Shown piece after piece: positions 1 to 8,033 of a stretch of 29,266 nt of DNA. A program made the translations under genes and the position numbers. Numbering within the stretch: position 1 is the first letter of the stretch; each line of letters starts with the position of its first letter. The stretch lies in the NCBI GenBank assembly GCA_050946255.1, contig JBMNUL010000011.1, forward strand, positions 1-29,266, written 5' to 3'. Below the pieces are notes generated by a model. The model searched no databases. It saw nothing but the letters and a program-made list of their open reading frames with translations, and was not told the origin of the DNA. The DNA is from JBMNUL01 sp050946255 (GTDB lineage: Bacteria > Actinomycetota > Coriobacteriia > Coriobacteriales > CADBOM01).

Positions 1-288
1 CTGTCCCCTTTCCCTCAACAAAACAGGCACTTAGAGAATGCATCATACCCCTATATAGACTTCTAAAAATGGTTAACGTACAAATGTTAGACCTTTATTC
101 TATTCGTTAGTCGATATTGCGCGCTACATCCCATAATTTCTCAGCCATATTGCATTTGAATGTCAAAAATCATAACTTGCAAAATCCCAAATGGTCAAAG
201 TTCCAACTTGCTTCGTTCAATTGCACAATCACCACAACAACAAATCTATAAAGGTCAAAGCCCGAGCAGGCTTCGCCCGATTACACAA
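1..288. other. AT-rich non-coding left edge
   Basis: No convincing gene is seen here. The stretch is clearly more A+T-rich than the flanking coding DNA and lies downstream of uppP. Reading frames that cross it on the plus strand run on antisense into uppP and look like shadows. Its only obvious structure is the imperfect repeat near its right end, listed separately. Confidence 0.6.
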
Positions 289-293
289 TCACT
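193..293. repeat. Two imperfect 41-bp direct repeats, 60-bp period, at the 3' end of uppP
   Basis: Positions 193-233 and 253-293 match at 30 of 41 bases by hand count, with exact blocks at the ends (GGTCAAAG and CACAATCAC) and CTTCG in the middle. The second copy overlaps the uppP stop codon. Read on the minus strand, each copy contains a small inverted repeat (AAGCC with GGCTT in the copy nearer uppP; AAGTT with AACTT in the farther one), the nearer one followed by a short T run. They may act as weak tandem terminators for uppP. A still weaker third match may lie near 161-180. Confidence 0.5.
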
Positions 294-1236
294 GCATTAT
301 CAGGAGAGATCCGGTGAATCCGAAGTATGCCAGCAGCACTACTCCAACGATGATGCGGTACCAGCCGAATGCCGTGAAATCGTTTCTCTTGATGTAGCCC
401 ATCAGGAACTTGATAGAGAGAACCGACACGACAAAGGCCACTACCACTCCCACGACGAGCACGACGATCTCGGTCATGCTCATGACAAGTCCGCCCATGA
501 CGAACTTGACCGCCTTGACCAATCCCCATCCGAGCATCACGGGAATAGCGAGGAAGAACGTGAACTCGGTGGCGGCCGGACGGGACACCCCCGAAAGCAT
601 GCCCCCGATGATCGTCGCACCGGAGCGGCTCGTGCCGGGGATGATAGCCAGCACCTGGAAAAGCCCGATCTTCAACGCCGTCTTGGCATCGATGTGGTCC
701 ACGTCGTTGATCTTGAAAATGCTCTGCTCGGCCACGGAGTCAGGCGATGCCAGCTTGCCGGTACCCGGGTCTATCATGTGCTTTCCGCCGGTGGAGGAGG
801 CTGCCTTGGCCACTGCCAGTTTCCTGCGGTTCCGGCGCTCCATGACGATGAACACGATTCCATAGAGAATCAGCATCGCCGCCACAGTGGCGGCATTGTA
901 GAAATGCTCGTGAACCCAATCATCGAACAGGAGCCCCACTATCGCAGCAGGGATGCACCCGACGACGACCATTCCCCATAGCCGCCATGTGCTCTTTCTG
1001 CCGGCCGGGGTCTTCTTGCGGGAGAAAGGATTGAGCTTCGTGAAGTAGAGAATGATCACGGCCATGATCGCGCCGATTTGAATCACCACGAGGAAGAGCT
1101 CGAGGAACTGCGCCGAGACGTTGAGCTTCACGAACTCGTCCACGATGATCATGTGACCCGTGGAAGATATCGGCAGCCACTCGGTAAGGCCCTCGACCAC
1201 ACCGATGATCAGGGCCTTGATTGCTTCTATAACCAT
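289..1236 (-). CDS. uppP: Undecaprenyl-diphosphatase UppP/BacA
   Basis: Integral membrane phosphatase that converts undecaprenyl diphosphate to the monophosphate, recycling the lipid carrier for peptidoglycan and surface glycans. Both family signatures are present: VVEGLTEWLPISSTGH at residues 13-28, with E15, E19 and H28 in the catalytic positions, and PGTSRSG at 200-206. Most of the rest is hydrophobic helices. At 315 residues it is longer than the usual 265-280; the extra length is a hydrophilic loop at about 135-185. The ATG start has AAAGG seven bases upstream. It lies 45 nt after a glycosyltransferase on the same strand and probably closes that operon, which fits a role in carrier recycling for the glycan. 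Confidence 0.95.
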   Translation of the reverse strand: MVIEAIKALIIGVVEGLTEWLPISSTGHMIIVDEFVKLNVSAQFLELFLVVIQIGAIMAVIILYFTKLNPFSRKKTPAGRKSTWRLWGMVVVGCIPAAIVGLLFDDWVHEHFYNAATVAAMLILYGIVFIVMERRNRRKLAVAKAASSTGGKHMIDPGTGKLASPDSVAEQSIFKINDVDHIDAKTALKIGLFQVLAIIPGTSRSGATIIGGMLSGVSRPAATEFTFFLAIPVMLGWGLVKAVKFVMGGLVMSMTEIVVLVVGVVVAFVVSVLSIKFLMGYIKRNDFTAFGWYRIIVGVVLLAYFGFTGSLLIMQ

Positions 1237-1281
1237 GAATTGCCTTTCAATTCAAAAGCTCGATGTGCTTCCTGTCTTTTC

Positions 1282-2394
1282 CTATCTCCCAAGCAAGCTC
1301 TTGAAGGCACTCGAGATCGTGCTCCCGAACCCCTCGTTCTTTGCCTTGTTGGAGAACCGCATAGCAAGAGCCTTGGAGTCGCTGACCTTGCCGCCTGCCA
1401 TCGCGGCCTCCACGAATTCCAAGTCGCTCTTGTCCAAACCACAGGACTCCACGAGGTCCTTGCTCCAATAGCTTAGCAATATGCTTCCGTATTCCGCCGC
1501 GAGCTCTCCCCTTTGCGGTTCATCGAGGCAGAAAATCCCATAAAGAACATATCCAACGGACCAGCTGAGAACATCGGACAGCATCTCCCCGTTCGGGAAC
1601 ATTTTTTTCCAAAGGGCGAGCGCGTGGTCGAAGACCTCGAGGCTAGTGGACAGCATCTCCGGAGAACTCGCGTCTTTCTTGAAGCGCGAAGAGCCCTCCC
1701 GGTTCGTGCGGTAGATGTAGAGCTTGTCGGAAAGCAAGACGGTCTTGGCCGAAAGCGGGTATGCCAGCATGTAGAACAGCTGGTCCTCGCCAATGCGGAT
1801 ATCCTCGTCAAAGCGAATTCCGAACTTCTCCAAGAACTCGCGCCTGCATGCAGTGCGTGGATATGGGGTGGAGTTCTCTTCGAAGAGGAGGCTGGGACGA
1901 AAGCCGTCGTAAACGATGTCCCTTGGGCTGAGACGTTCCTCGGTCCAGAGGTCGCCGGCATTGTCCGGGCACATCCTAGCCCCGAACGTCACGACATCTG
2001 CACCGGTCTGCTCGAAAGTTCTCACGATCTTCTCGCATGCACCGGGTTCGTAGGCATCGTCGGCATCGAGAAAGGAGATGATGGGTGCAGTGGCCATGCC
2101 TATTCCGATGTTCCGTGCCCTGGAGGGGCCTCCGTTGGAAACATTGGCGACCTTGATTCGAGAATCGGATGAGGCTCGTCCTTCGAGAATCTCCCAGGAG
2201 GAATCCTCCGAGCCGTCGTTGACGCACACTATCTCGATCTGATCGAAGGTCTGGTTCTCGAGAGAATCGAGGCATTCTCCCAGATAGCCCTCGACGTTGT
2301 AGACCGGAATCACGACGGAAATTGCCGGATGCCCCTCAAACCCGGATGCATCCATGTTGCTATTGGCCTCTCCCGAAACCACGCCTGCCGTCAT
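1282..2394 (-). CDS. Family 2 glycosyltransferase
   Basis: Probable cytoplasmic or membrane-associated GT-A transferase adding a sugar from a nucleotide donor to a growing surface glycan. The GT2 core starts at about residue 25 with ISVVIPVYN, followed by CVNDGSEDSS near 57-66 and the metal/nucleotide-binding DADD near 110-113. About 250 further residues, variable in this family, follow without clear transmembrane helices. The ATG overlaps the stop of the upstream transferase as ATGA, implying translational coupling; a later in-frame ATG at residue 14 is possible. Donor and acceptor cannot be read from sequence. Its context with uppP, galU and ugd points to exopolysaccharide, capsule or cell-wall glycan. 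Confidence 0.9.
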   Translation of the reverse strand: MTAGVVSGEANSNMDASGFEGHPAISVVIPVYNVEGYLGECLDSLENQTFDQIEIVCVNDGSEDSSWEILEGRASSDSRIKVANVSNGGPSRARNIGIGMATAPIISFLDADDAYEPGACEKIVRTFEQTGADVVTFGARMCPDNAGDLWTEERLSPRDIVYDGFRPSLLFEENSTPYPRTACRREFLEKFGIRFDEDIRIGEDQLFYMLAYPLSAKTVLLSDKLYIYRTNREGSSRFKKDASSPEMLSTSLEVFDHALALWKKMFPNGEMLSDVLSWSVGYVLYGIFCLDEPQRGELAAEYGSILLSYWSKDLVESCGLDKSDLEFVEAAMAGGKVSDSKALAMRFSNKAKNEGFGSTISSAFKSLLGR

Positions 2395-3476
2395 TTCCCT
2401 GCCCCGCCGAGTTGCCTGTTGATCTTCTCCTTGAGCATCTGCATGACGAGGGGGACCCCTCCGATGTTCAAATATCTTCTGAGAACGTCGAGCTTGTTGT
2501 CAGAAGCGTATTTGTCGCGGAACTGGTCAAACTTCTCGGGAGACTTGAGCAAGAGCTGCAAGTCTGCTATCGCCCAAGATTCGAAGTAGCTCACATCCAG
2601 GTCGCCGGCGATGATGTCGTCTGCCATCTCGTTTCTGAAATAGAGAAGGAAATCGTCGCGAATATCATCCGAGAGCCTCTCGTAGTTCCACATGTAGCTG
2701 TCGTACTTCATGCGCTCCTTCAAGCCCTCGAGCTTGGCACGTTTCTCGGGATTGGCCTTGAGAAACCTCTCCATCTCGGAGTATTCGCCGCAAACGCAAT
2801 AGGCCTTCTTAGGGGAGTTCACCGAGGAGCTCTCGTTGTCCTGCCTGTAGCTCAGGGTCGGCTGAGTGGAGAAGACGACACGCGATGCGCATGCCCAGAC
2901 CTTGAACGAGAAGCTGGTGTCCTGATAGGAGGCACCCGGAGTCTCGAGGAAATCGATCTGGTTCTCCTCCAGAAAATCCCTGCGGTAGATTGCCGACCAG
3001 ATAGATGGCTTTCGGTAGTAGATTGGATGGCCTGCCCGGGTGTCGTAAACCTTGCCGGTCATGTCGTCGTCGACCAGCCCGAACTGGACTCGCTTGGGCT
3101 GTGGCTTCGACCAGTACAGCCAGAAATCGCCCTTCACGACTTGTGCGTCATTAGCCTCTGCCACGCTGACCAGATGCTCGAGCGAGCTGTGCCCGTAGAT
3201 ATCGTCGGACTCGAGTATCGCAATGTACTTTCCCTTAGCCTCGGCAAGTCCCATGTTCATAGATGCCCCATATCCGGAATTCGGCTTGTCGATTACCCGG
3301 AAACGGGGGTCTGACTGAACATATCGCTCGATGATGTCCCTGGAGCCATCCGTCGAGCCATCGTTGATGCAGATAACCTCGATGTCCTCGAAAGTCTGGT
3401 TCTTTGCAGAATCGAGGCATTCCGCGAGGTAGTCCTCTACGTTGTAAATTGGAATCAAAAACGAGACTGTGGGCAC
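2391..3476 (-). CDS. Family 2 glycosyltransferase, paralogue of the 6894-8006 gene
   Basis: GT-A transferase with VSFLIPIYNVEDYL at the N-terminus, ICINDGSTDGS at about 35-45 and ESDD at 89-92, where the usual first aspartate of the DxDD motif is glutamate. It is clearly related along its length to the transferase at 6894-8006: both share DPRFRVIDKPNSGYGA, SIWSAIY or SLWSAIY, LETPGAS, YRQDNE and YDSYMWN followed by an aromatic residue and ERLS. The start is GTG, supported by a GAGAGGGG ribosome-binding site just upstream. It is the first gene of a probable three-gene operon ending in uppP and overlaps the next gene by four bases. The sugar specificity is unknown. Confidence 0.9.
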   Translation of the reverse strand: MPTVSFLIPIYNVEDYLAECLDSAKNQTFEDIEVICINDGSTDGSRDIIERYVQSDPRFRVIDKPNSGYGASMNMGLAEAKGKYIAILESDDIYGHSSLEHLVSVAEANDAQVVKGDFWLYWSKPQPKRVQFGLVDDDMTGKVYDTRAGHPIYYRKPSIWSAIYRRDFLEENQIDFLETPGASYQDTSFSFKVWACASRVVFSTQPTLSYRQDNESSSVNSPKKAYCVCGEYSEMERFLKANPEKRAKLEGLKERMKYDSYMWNYERLSDDIRDDFLLYFRNEMADDIIAGDLDVSYFESWAIADLQLLLKSPEKFDQFRDKYASDNKLDVLRRYLNIGGVPLVMQMLKEKINRQLGGAGK

Positions 3477-3538
3477 TTTGCCCCTCTCTTCCCAGCATCA
3501 GATACCCGATGCGAAATCTTTCCAACATTCGATGTGAA

Positions 3539-3544
3539 ATTATA
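3539..3544 (-). promoter_or_regulatory. -10 box for the glycosyltransferase-uppP operon
   Basis: A perfect TATAAT on the minus strand, 62 bases upstream of the GTG start at 3476. It could also be read two bases earlier as TATATA with an extended TG element. No good -35 box lies at 16-18 bp, so the site is suggestive only. Confidence 0.4.
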
Positions 3545-3737
3545 TAACACTGTGGTTGTGACACGGACTCCGCTAAGGTTACCGCACCGGCACGAAAGCG
3601 CTGGTGGCACATGGTAAAGGCAATCTCCGCAGTTTGCACAAATCCAGGGGCTTATTCGCCATGATTGCCAGAAAAACCTCCTTGCGAACCTTGCCCGTCT
3701 CGCCTTGTCAGCCTCGATTTCTTGTATCCTTCTGCAT

Positions 3738-3804
3738 CGAGGGATAACATCGAGCGAGACGCTGGTGTGCGGTCCGAGGGATAACATCGAGCGAGACGCT
3801 GGTG
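3738..3804. repeat. Tandem perfect 30-bp direct repeat, 37-bp period
   Basis: Two identical 30-base copies at 3738-3767 and 3775-3804 are separated by 7 bases. Each begins CGAGGGATAACATCGAG and contains the small dyad AGCG-AGA-CGCT. They sit 140-205 bases upstream of the amidohydrolase start. With only two units and a 7-base spacer this is not a CRISPR array; a duplicated binding site or leader element is more likely. Confidence 0.85.
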
Positions 3805-3896
3805 CGCGTTAATGGATTATCCCTAACCCGCTATCCAACAGCGGAGAATGCGCTGCATCCAGAGCAGGAAGAGGCAGCACCTGCTATCAGAGCAGG
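3741..3896 (+). promoter_or_regulatory. Possible structured leader with competing pairings before the amidohydrolase
   Basis: GGGATAA occurs at 3741-3747 and 3778-3784, and one complement, TTATCCC, lies at 3817-3823. Further on, AGCAGG occurs at 3863-3868 and 3891-3896 around a single complement, CCTGCT, at 3880-3885. Each complement can pair with only one partner at a time, as in attenuators and riboswitches. No T-tract follows and no known riboswitch class is recognised, so this is a hypothesis based on short stems of 6-7 bp. Confidence 0.3.
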
Positions 3897-3943
3897 GAAA
3901 AACGCAGCCCGAGCTAGCCCGACACGAGGAGATGTTTCTGGCC

Positions 3944-5572
3944 ATGACCTATGCCGACACAGTTTTCAGGAGCAATTACGTCTTCACAGCCACGGACAAC
4001 GAATGCCGTTCGGGTGCGGTGGCCATCAAGGGAAACCGCATATTGTCTGTGGGTTCCGACCAAGAGGTCGAATCCTGCATAGGCCCAGACACCAAAATCA
4101 TCGATTGCCAGGACAAGCTCGTGATGCCCGGTTTCTTCGACGACCACACCCATTTTGGTGACGCCGCTCAAACTGGGACTCGGTTCTGCTTCCCGCTCTT
4201 CGGTGCCAAGTCCGCAGATGAGTGCGTCGAACGTGGAAAGGCGCACTTGGCGGCAAACCCTGACTTGAGAAGGCTTTACGGATTTGGATGGAACCCCGAG
4301 AACTGGGACGACCCCACAATGCCCACAAAGGAGATGCTCGACGAGGTCTTCCCGGATATCCCGGTCTACTTCCAGGCAGATGTGGCGCACTTCATCTGGG
4401 CGAACACCAAGGCCCTCGAGGAGAGCGGCATCTCAAAAGAGCAAGAATTTCGCCTTGGCGGACCTGTGAAGGATGAGAACGGCGAGCTCACGGGCATAGT
4501 CTACGAAATCCCAGCAATCAGCCCGATGGTCATAAACGCCCACGACCTGACTGTCGAGGAGCGCATGGAGATCACCCCCATTCTCATCAGGAATCTAAAC
4601 GAGCTGGGAGTCACATCGGTGACCGTGGTATCCGGCGAGAGCTTCACCAACACCACCTACAACGACTACGAGGCATACAAGAGGCTCGACGAGACCATGG
4701 ACGGCGGCCTTCCCCTACGAATGAACCTCTACCCCTGCATGGGGTCTACGGGCGATTTCGATATCGTGAGGAAACTCCGCGACACCTACAACTCCCCCAA
4801 GGTGAAGGTTTGCGGGCTCAAGCAATTCGTCGACGGAGTCCCCAACCTCCACACCGCCTTCCTCAAGGGAAATTACGCCGATGAGCCAGTCAACGGCAAT
4901 ACGTTCTTCCCGCCGGAGACCTATGCAGAAGTGGTGACCAAGGCGAATGCCGAGGGCTTCAACGTGAAGATGCATGCGATTGGAGACCAGGCAGTGAAGA
5001 TCGCCATCGACGCCTACGAGGCCTCATATGAGAAGAACAGGGGCGAGGGGTACGTCAACTGCATCGAGCATGTGGACCTCATCGATGACCCCGACATCGA
5101 TAGGGCGGCAGCTTGCGGAACGGTGATGTCTATCCAGCCCAGGCACATCATCCTCAACCAGAAGAGCCAGCCTATCGTTTTTGGAGAAGAGAGGATGAAC
5201 ACCAAGCTCTACCGCTACAGGAGCATGGTGGACAGGGGATGCAAGATCTGCATCGGAACCGACTTCCCATGTGTGCCAATCGACCCGATGGTCACCGTTT
5301 ATGCGGCAATCACCAGGGCGGATCTGGACGGGACCCCGCTGAATGGGAACCCGGACGAAGCTCTCACCCTCGGCGAGACGCTGCGCGGATACACCTACGG
5401 GAGCGCTTGTGCATGCGGGCGTGGAGACGAGCTGGGGACATTGGAACCCGGCAAGCTGGCGGATCTGATCGTGATCGACGGGCCGTTGTTCGGAGAAGAC
5501 CCCAAGGCGATTCTCGACAGGAAAGTCCTGTTGACGATGGTCGACGGGAACGTCGTCTTCAAGCGTGAGTAA
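3944..5572 (+). CDS. YtcJ-type amidohydrolase (Amidohydro_3)
   Basis: Metal-dependent hydrolase of the YtcJ/N-substituted-formamide-deformylase branch of the amidohydrolase superfamily, probably acting on an amide or similar C-N bond; the substrate is unknown. Visible hallmarks are the N-terminal beta-domain segment ending in VMPGFFDDHTHF, which gives the HxH metal pair, then HAIGDQA, the region around EHVDLIDDPDI, GTDFPCVPIDP with the aspartate typical of the active site, and the C-terminal LADLIVID. I place the start at the ATG giving MTYADTVFRSNYVFTA, which matches the usual N-terminus and has GAGGAG about 12 bases upstream; an ATG at 3932 has that site touching it. The frame is open back to 3848. 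It lies among polysaccharide genes, but a link to them is only positional. Confidence 0.85.
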   Translation: MTYADTVFRSNYVFTATDNECRSGAVAIKGNRILSVGSDQEVESCIGPDTKIIDCQDKLVMPGFFDDHTHFGDAAQTGTRFCFPLFGAKSADECVERGKAHLAANPDLRRLYGFGWNPENWDDPTMPTKEMLDEVFPDIPVYFQADVAHFIWANTKALEESGISKEQEFRLGGPVKDENGELTGIVYEIPAISPMVINAHDLTVEERMEITPILIRNLNELGVTSVTVVSGESFTNTTYNDYEAYKRLDETMDGGLPLRMNLYPCMGSTGDFDIVRKLRDTYNSPKVKVCGLKQFVDGVPNLHTAFLKGNYADEPVNGNTFFPPETYAEVVTKANAEGFNVKMHAIGDQAVKIAIDAYEASYEKNRGEGYVNCIEHVDLIDDPDIDRAAACGTVMSIQPRHIILNQKSQPIVFGEERMNTKLYRYRSMVDRGCKICIGTDFPCVPIDPMVTVYAAITRADLDGTPLNGNPDEALTLGETLRGYTYGSACACGRGDELGTLEPGKLADLIVIDGPLFGEDPKAILDRKVLLTMVDGNVVFKRE

Positions 5573-5582
5573 TCGCCTCCGC

Positions 5583-5588
5583 TATAAT
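5583..5588 (+). promoter_or_regulatory. -10 box before the plus-strand glycosyltransferase
   Basis: A perfect TATAAT lies 11 bases after the amidohydrolase stop and 46 bases before the likely ATG of the glycosyltransferase. No convincing -35 element is seen at normal spacing. The gene may have its own promoter or be read through from the amidohydrolase. Confidence 0.3.
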
Positions 5589-5634
5589 GTGCGGGAACGC
5601 AAAGAACGCCACTCACGCCGAGAAGAGCACGAAC

Positions 5635-6714
5635 ATGAGCTATCCCGAATCTCCACTGTTCAGCATCGTCATGCCGATGTACAACTCCGAGGAATACATC
5701 GCCGATGCCATCAGCTGCGTCGAGCTTCAAACCGTGGGAGATTGGGAACTCATAATAGTCAACGATGCCTCCACCGACAGGTGCCGAGAGATTGCAGGGC
5801 AACTCGCAGAGGGCGATGAGAGGATCAGGATCATCGACCACGAGAAGAACGAATGGGTTGCCGCCGCGAGAAACACCGGTATCGCAGACGCCAGGGGGAA
5901 ATATCTATGGATGCCGGATCCCGACGACATCTACGAACCCAACCTGCTAGAGAAATGCGCCGAGGCCATCGAAGAGAACGGCTCGGATGTGGTGGTGTTC
6001 GGGCACGTGGAGCAGTACTTCGATGCAAACGGGGAGCACCTCTACGACCACGAGATCCACCCCACCCCTGGATGCTACGGCAGTGCAGAGGAGCTCCGTC
6101 CCCACGTGCTGGACCTCGAGATCTGCACGAGCTATGGATATCCGTGGAACAAGATCTACGACCTGGAGCACATTCGCAAGAACGGGATCAAGTTCGAGAA
6201 CCAGAAGCTGATAGAGGACATCATGTTCAACATCGAGGTGTTCCAGGACATCGACTCGCTGACCGTTCTCCCCGACATCCTCTACCACTACCCAAAGAGG
6301 ATGTCTTCCAACCTCACCAACAAATTCGAGCCGGATTACTACGAGCTGCACCGCAAGAGAATCCAGAGCCTGAGAGACCAACAGGAATCCTGGGGTCTCC
6401 TCGACGACGACACGAAGTCGAAGCTCGGGTGCCTTTACGCACGCTACATTCTTAGCGCTCTCGCGAGAAACCACGAGAAGGAAAGCGGGATGACCCGAAA
6501 GGATCAGGAGAAGTGGATTGCCGGGGTGTTCGATGACCCGCTGTTCAACGAGCTGATTCCTTTGGCCGACCCCGGGGACAACACCTCGCTCGAAGTGTGC
6601 CTGATTCCGTTGAAGGACAAGCGCGTGAAAGGGTCGGTGCGGCTCGGCTCCCTGATAAAAACCGTGAAGAAACATTCCACGGAGACCTTCACAAAGTTGA
6701 AGTCCAAGAGGTAG
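5635..6714 (+). CDS. Family 2 glycosyltransferase
   Basis: GT-A transferase beginning MSYPESPLFSIVMPMYNSEEYI, with IIVNDASTDRC and the metal-binding segment MPDPDDIYEP, followed by a C-terminal half with a PWNKIYD motif common in this group. The start is set at the ATG giving MSYPES because the conserved fold begins about ten residues later; the frame is open 48 bases further back. The upstream ribosome-binding site is weak (GAAGAG). It is the only transferase in the locus on the plus strand, 62 nt after the amidohydrolase, so the two may be cotranscribed. Donor and acceptor are unknown. Confidence 0.88.
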   Translation: MSYPESPLFSIVMPMYNSEEYIADAISCVELQTVGDWELIIVNDASTDRCREIAGQLAEGDERIRIIDHEKNEWVAAARNTGIADARGKYLWMPDPDDIYEPNLLEKCAEAIEENGSDVVVFGHVEQYFDANGEHLYDHEIHPTPGCYGSAEELRPHVLDLEICTSYGYPWNKIYDLEHIRKNGIKFENQKLIEDIMFNIEVFQDIDSLTVLPDILYHYPKRMSSNLTNKFEPDYYELHRKRIQSLRDQQESWGLLDDDTKSKLGCLYARYILSALARNHEKESGMTRKDQEKWIAGVFDDPLFNELIPLADPGDNTSLEVCLIPLKDKRVKGSVRLGSLIKTVKKHSTETFTKLKSKR

Positions 6715-6893
6715 GAACTGAGCTCACAAGAGCAATGGGCCGCGTTGTCCGTTCTGAGTTGCGCCACGTGGAACCAGTGCAAGGGGCAAGGGACAGGGGC
6801 CCTACCCAGCCTCGATGAACTTTCTCACTCATTCATAGTTGGCCATCGATTGGACTGAACCCGCTCTGTTCAGCCCGCTCCCGCCAGACGACC

Positions 6894-8006
6894 CTACTCC
6901 TTGTGCGATTCTTCCTTGAGCAGCTTGAACCCGCCGATCTTGAAATAGTAGCGGGCCTTCGAGGCCTTGGTCGGGACTTCCGGATAGAGCCTCAGGAACT
7001 TCTCCGGGTCGGTGATGATCAACTTCAGGTTCACGATTTGCCTGGGCTCGAAGAGACTGGGCACGAACTCGCCGTTCTGCATTCCCCTTGCGAGGTCGCC
7101 GACCATCGTGTCGAGAAACTCGGCTCTAAGGTTCGGGGACAGCCTCTCGAAATTCCACATGTAGCTGTCATATCTCAGCCTGTACGCATATGGCTTGAGG
7201 TATTTGCGTCCCGGAACGGCCTTGATGAAATCCTCTATCGAGTCGAACTCGTCGCAGACGCAGAACACCTTGCCGGGGTCGTTCACCGACGATTTCTCGT
7301 TGTCCTGCCTGTAGTGCAGCACTGGGTCCGAAATGCAGAAAATGCGCGCAGCTGTGGCCCAGATCTTGAAACTGAATCCGAGGTCCTGGAAGCTGGCACC
7401 GGGGGTTTCGAGCAACTTCAGGCCATTCCCCAACAGGAAAGATCTCTTGTAGATTGCAGACCACAGGGATGGGTTGCTGAAGAATATCTCGGGCTCCTCG
7501 GAAGCCTTGAAAAGATGCCCGGTCATGGAAGGGCTTACGACTTGGACCAGAGAGTTCCTCTCCTTTGGACTCGACCAGTAGAACCAGTAGTTGCCCTTCA
7601 CCACGTCTGCATTGACCGCATCGGCAGCGGTTATCAGCTTCTCCAGCGCATGCGAATCGTAGAAGTCGTCGGGCTCGAGCACGGCGATGTAACGGCCCAG
7701 CGCCTCCTGTATCCCCCTGTTCATGGTGGCACCGTAGCCGGAGTTGGGCTTGTCGATGACCCTGAACCTCGGGTCGTGCTCGATGTAGTCCTGGATGATC
7801 TTGCGTGAAGAGTCCCTGGATCCGTCGTTGACGCAGACGACCTCGAAATCCGAGAAAGTCTGGGCGATGATCGAGTTGAAGGCCTGCCGGATATAGCGCT
7901 CAACGTTGTAAACCGGAACGATAATGGATATAGCCGGCTGATGAGAGCCGACGGAGGCCCTTGAACCTGATGAAAACGAACCAAGCCCCGCCCTACCAGC
8001 GCTCAT
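6894..8006 (-). CDS. Family 2 glycosyltransferase, paralogue of the 2391-3476 gene
   Basis: GT-A transferase with ISIIVPVYNVERYI after a serine- and glycine-rich N-terminus of about 25 residues, then CVNDGSRDSS and EPDD in place of the common DxDD. It shares long blocks with the transferase at 2391-3476, so the two arose by duplication and probably use related donors or acceptors. The start is the ATG at 8006, giving MSAGRAGLG, because AAAGGG lies six bases before it; a TTG two codons earlier abuts that site. It begins 27 nt after ugd and ends a four-gene unit with the flavin-reductase-like gene, galU and ugd. This suggests a need for UDP-glucose or UDP-glucuronate in the glycan, without proving this enzyme uses them. 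Confidence 0.9.
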   Translation of the reverse strand: MSAGRAGLGSFSSGSRASVGSHQPAISIIVPVYNVERYIRQAFNSIIAQTFSDFEVVCVNDGSRDSSRKIIQDYIEHDPRFRVIDKPNSGYGATMNRGIQEALGRYIAVLEPDDFYDSHALEKLITAADAVNADVVKGNYWFYWSSPKERNSLVQVVSPSMTGHLFKASEEPEIFFSNPSLWSAIYKRSFLLGNGLKLLETPGASFQDLGFSFKIWATAARIFCISDPVLHYRQDNEKSSVNDPGKVFCVCDEFDSIEDFIKAVPGRKYLKPYAYRLRYDSYMWNFERLSPNLRAEFLDTMVGDLARGMQNGEFVPSLFEPRQIVNLKLIITDPEKFLRLYPEVPTKASKARYYFKIGGFKLLKEESHKE

Positions 8007-8033
8007 TTCCAACCCTTTCTCGTCTATTTCAAA

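Larger units (their letters stand above)
3477..3943. other. Intergenic region between divergent glycosyltransferase and amidohydrolase genes
   Basis: 467 bases with no credible gene; the reading frames in it have unlikely composition and no good ribosome-binding sites. The left part holds a likely minus-strand promoter. The right half holds a tandem 30-bp repeat and several short complementary segments leading up to the amidohydrolase start, which suggests a structured leader or a regulator-binding region. Confidence 0.6.

Noticed and set aside
160..981. Plus-strand open frame of 273 codons including the left-edge repeat
   Set aside because: Antisense to uppP for most of its length, His- and Asp-rich shadow composition, no ribosome-binding site.
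2322..3314. Plus-strand open frame of 330 codons
   Set aside because: Antisense to a clear glycosyltransferase; no recognisable domain.
3738..3804. CRISPR array suggested by identical 30-bp repeats
   Set aside because: Only two units, a 7-base spacer and no cas genes nearby.
6757..6775. CACGTG core resembling parS between convergent transferases
   Set aside because: Only the hexamer core fits; the flanks match the parS consensus poorly.
6715..6893. Terminator between the convergent transferases (CTGAAC with GTTCAG)
   Set aside because: The stem is only 6 bp and no T-run follows on either strand.
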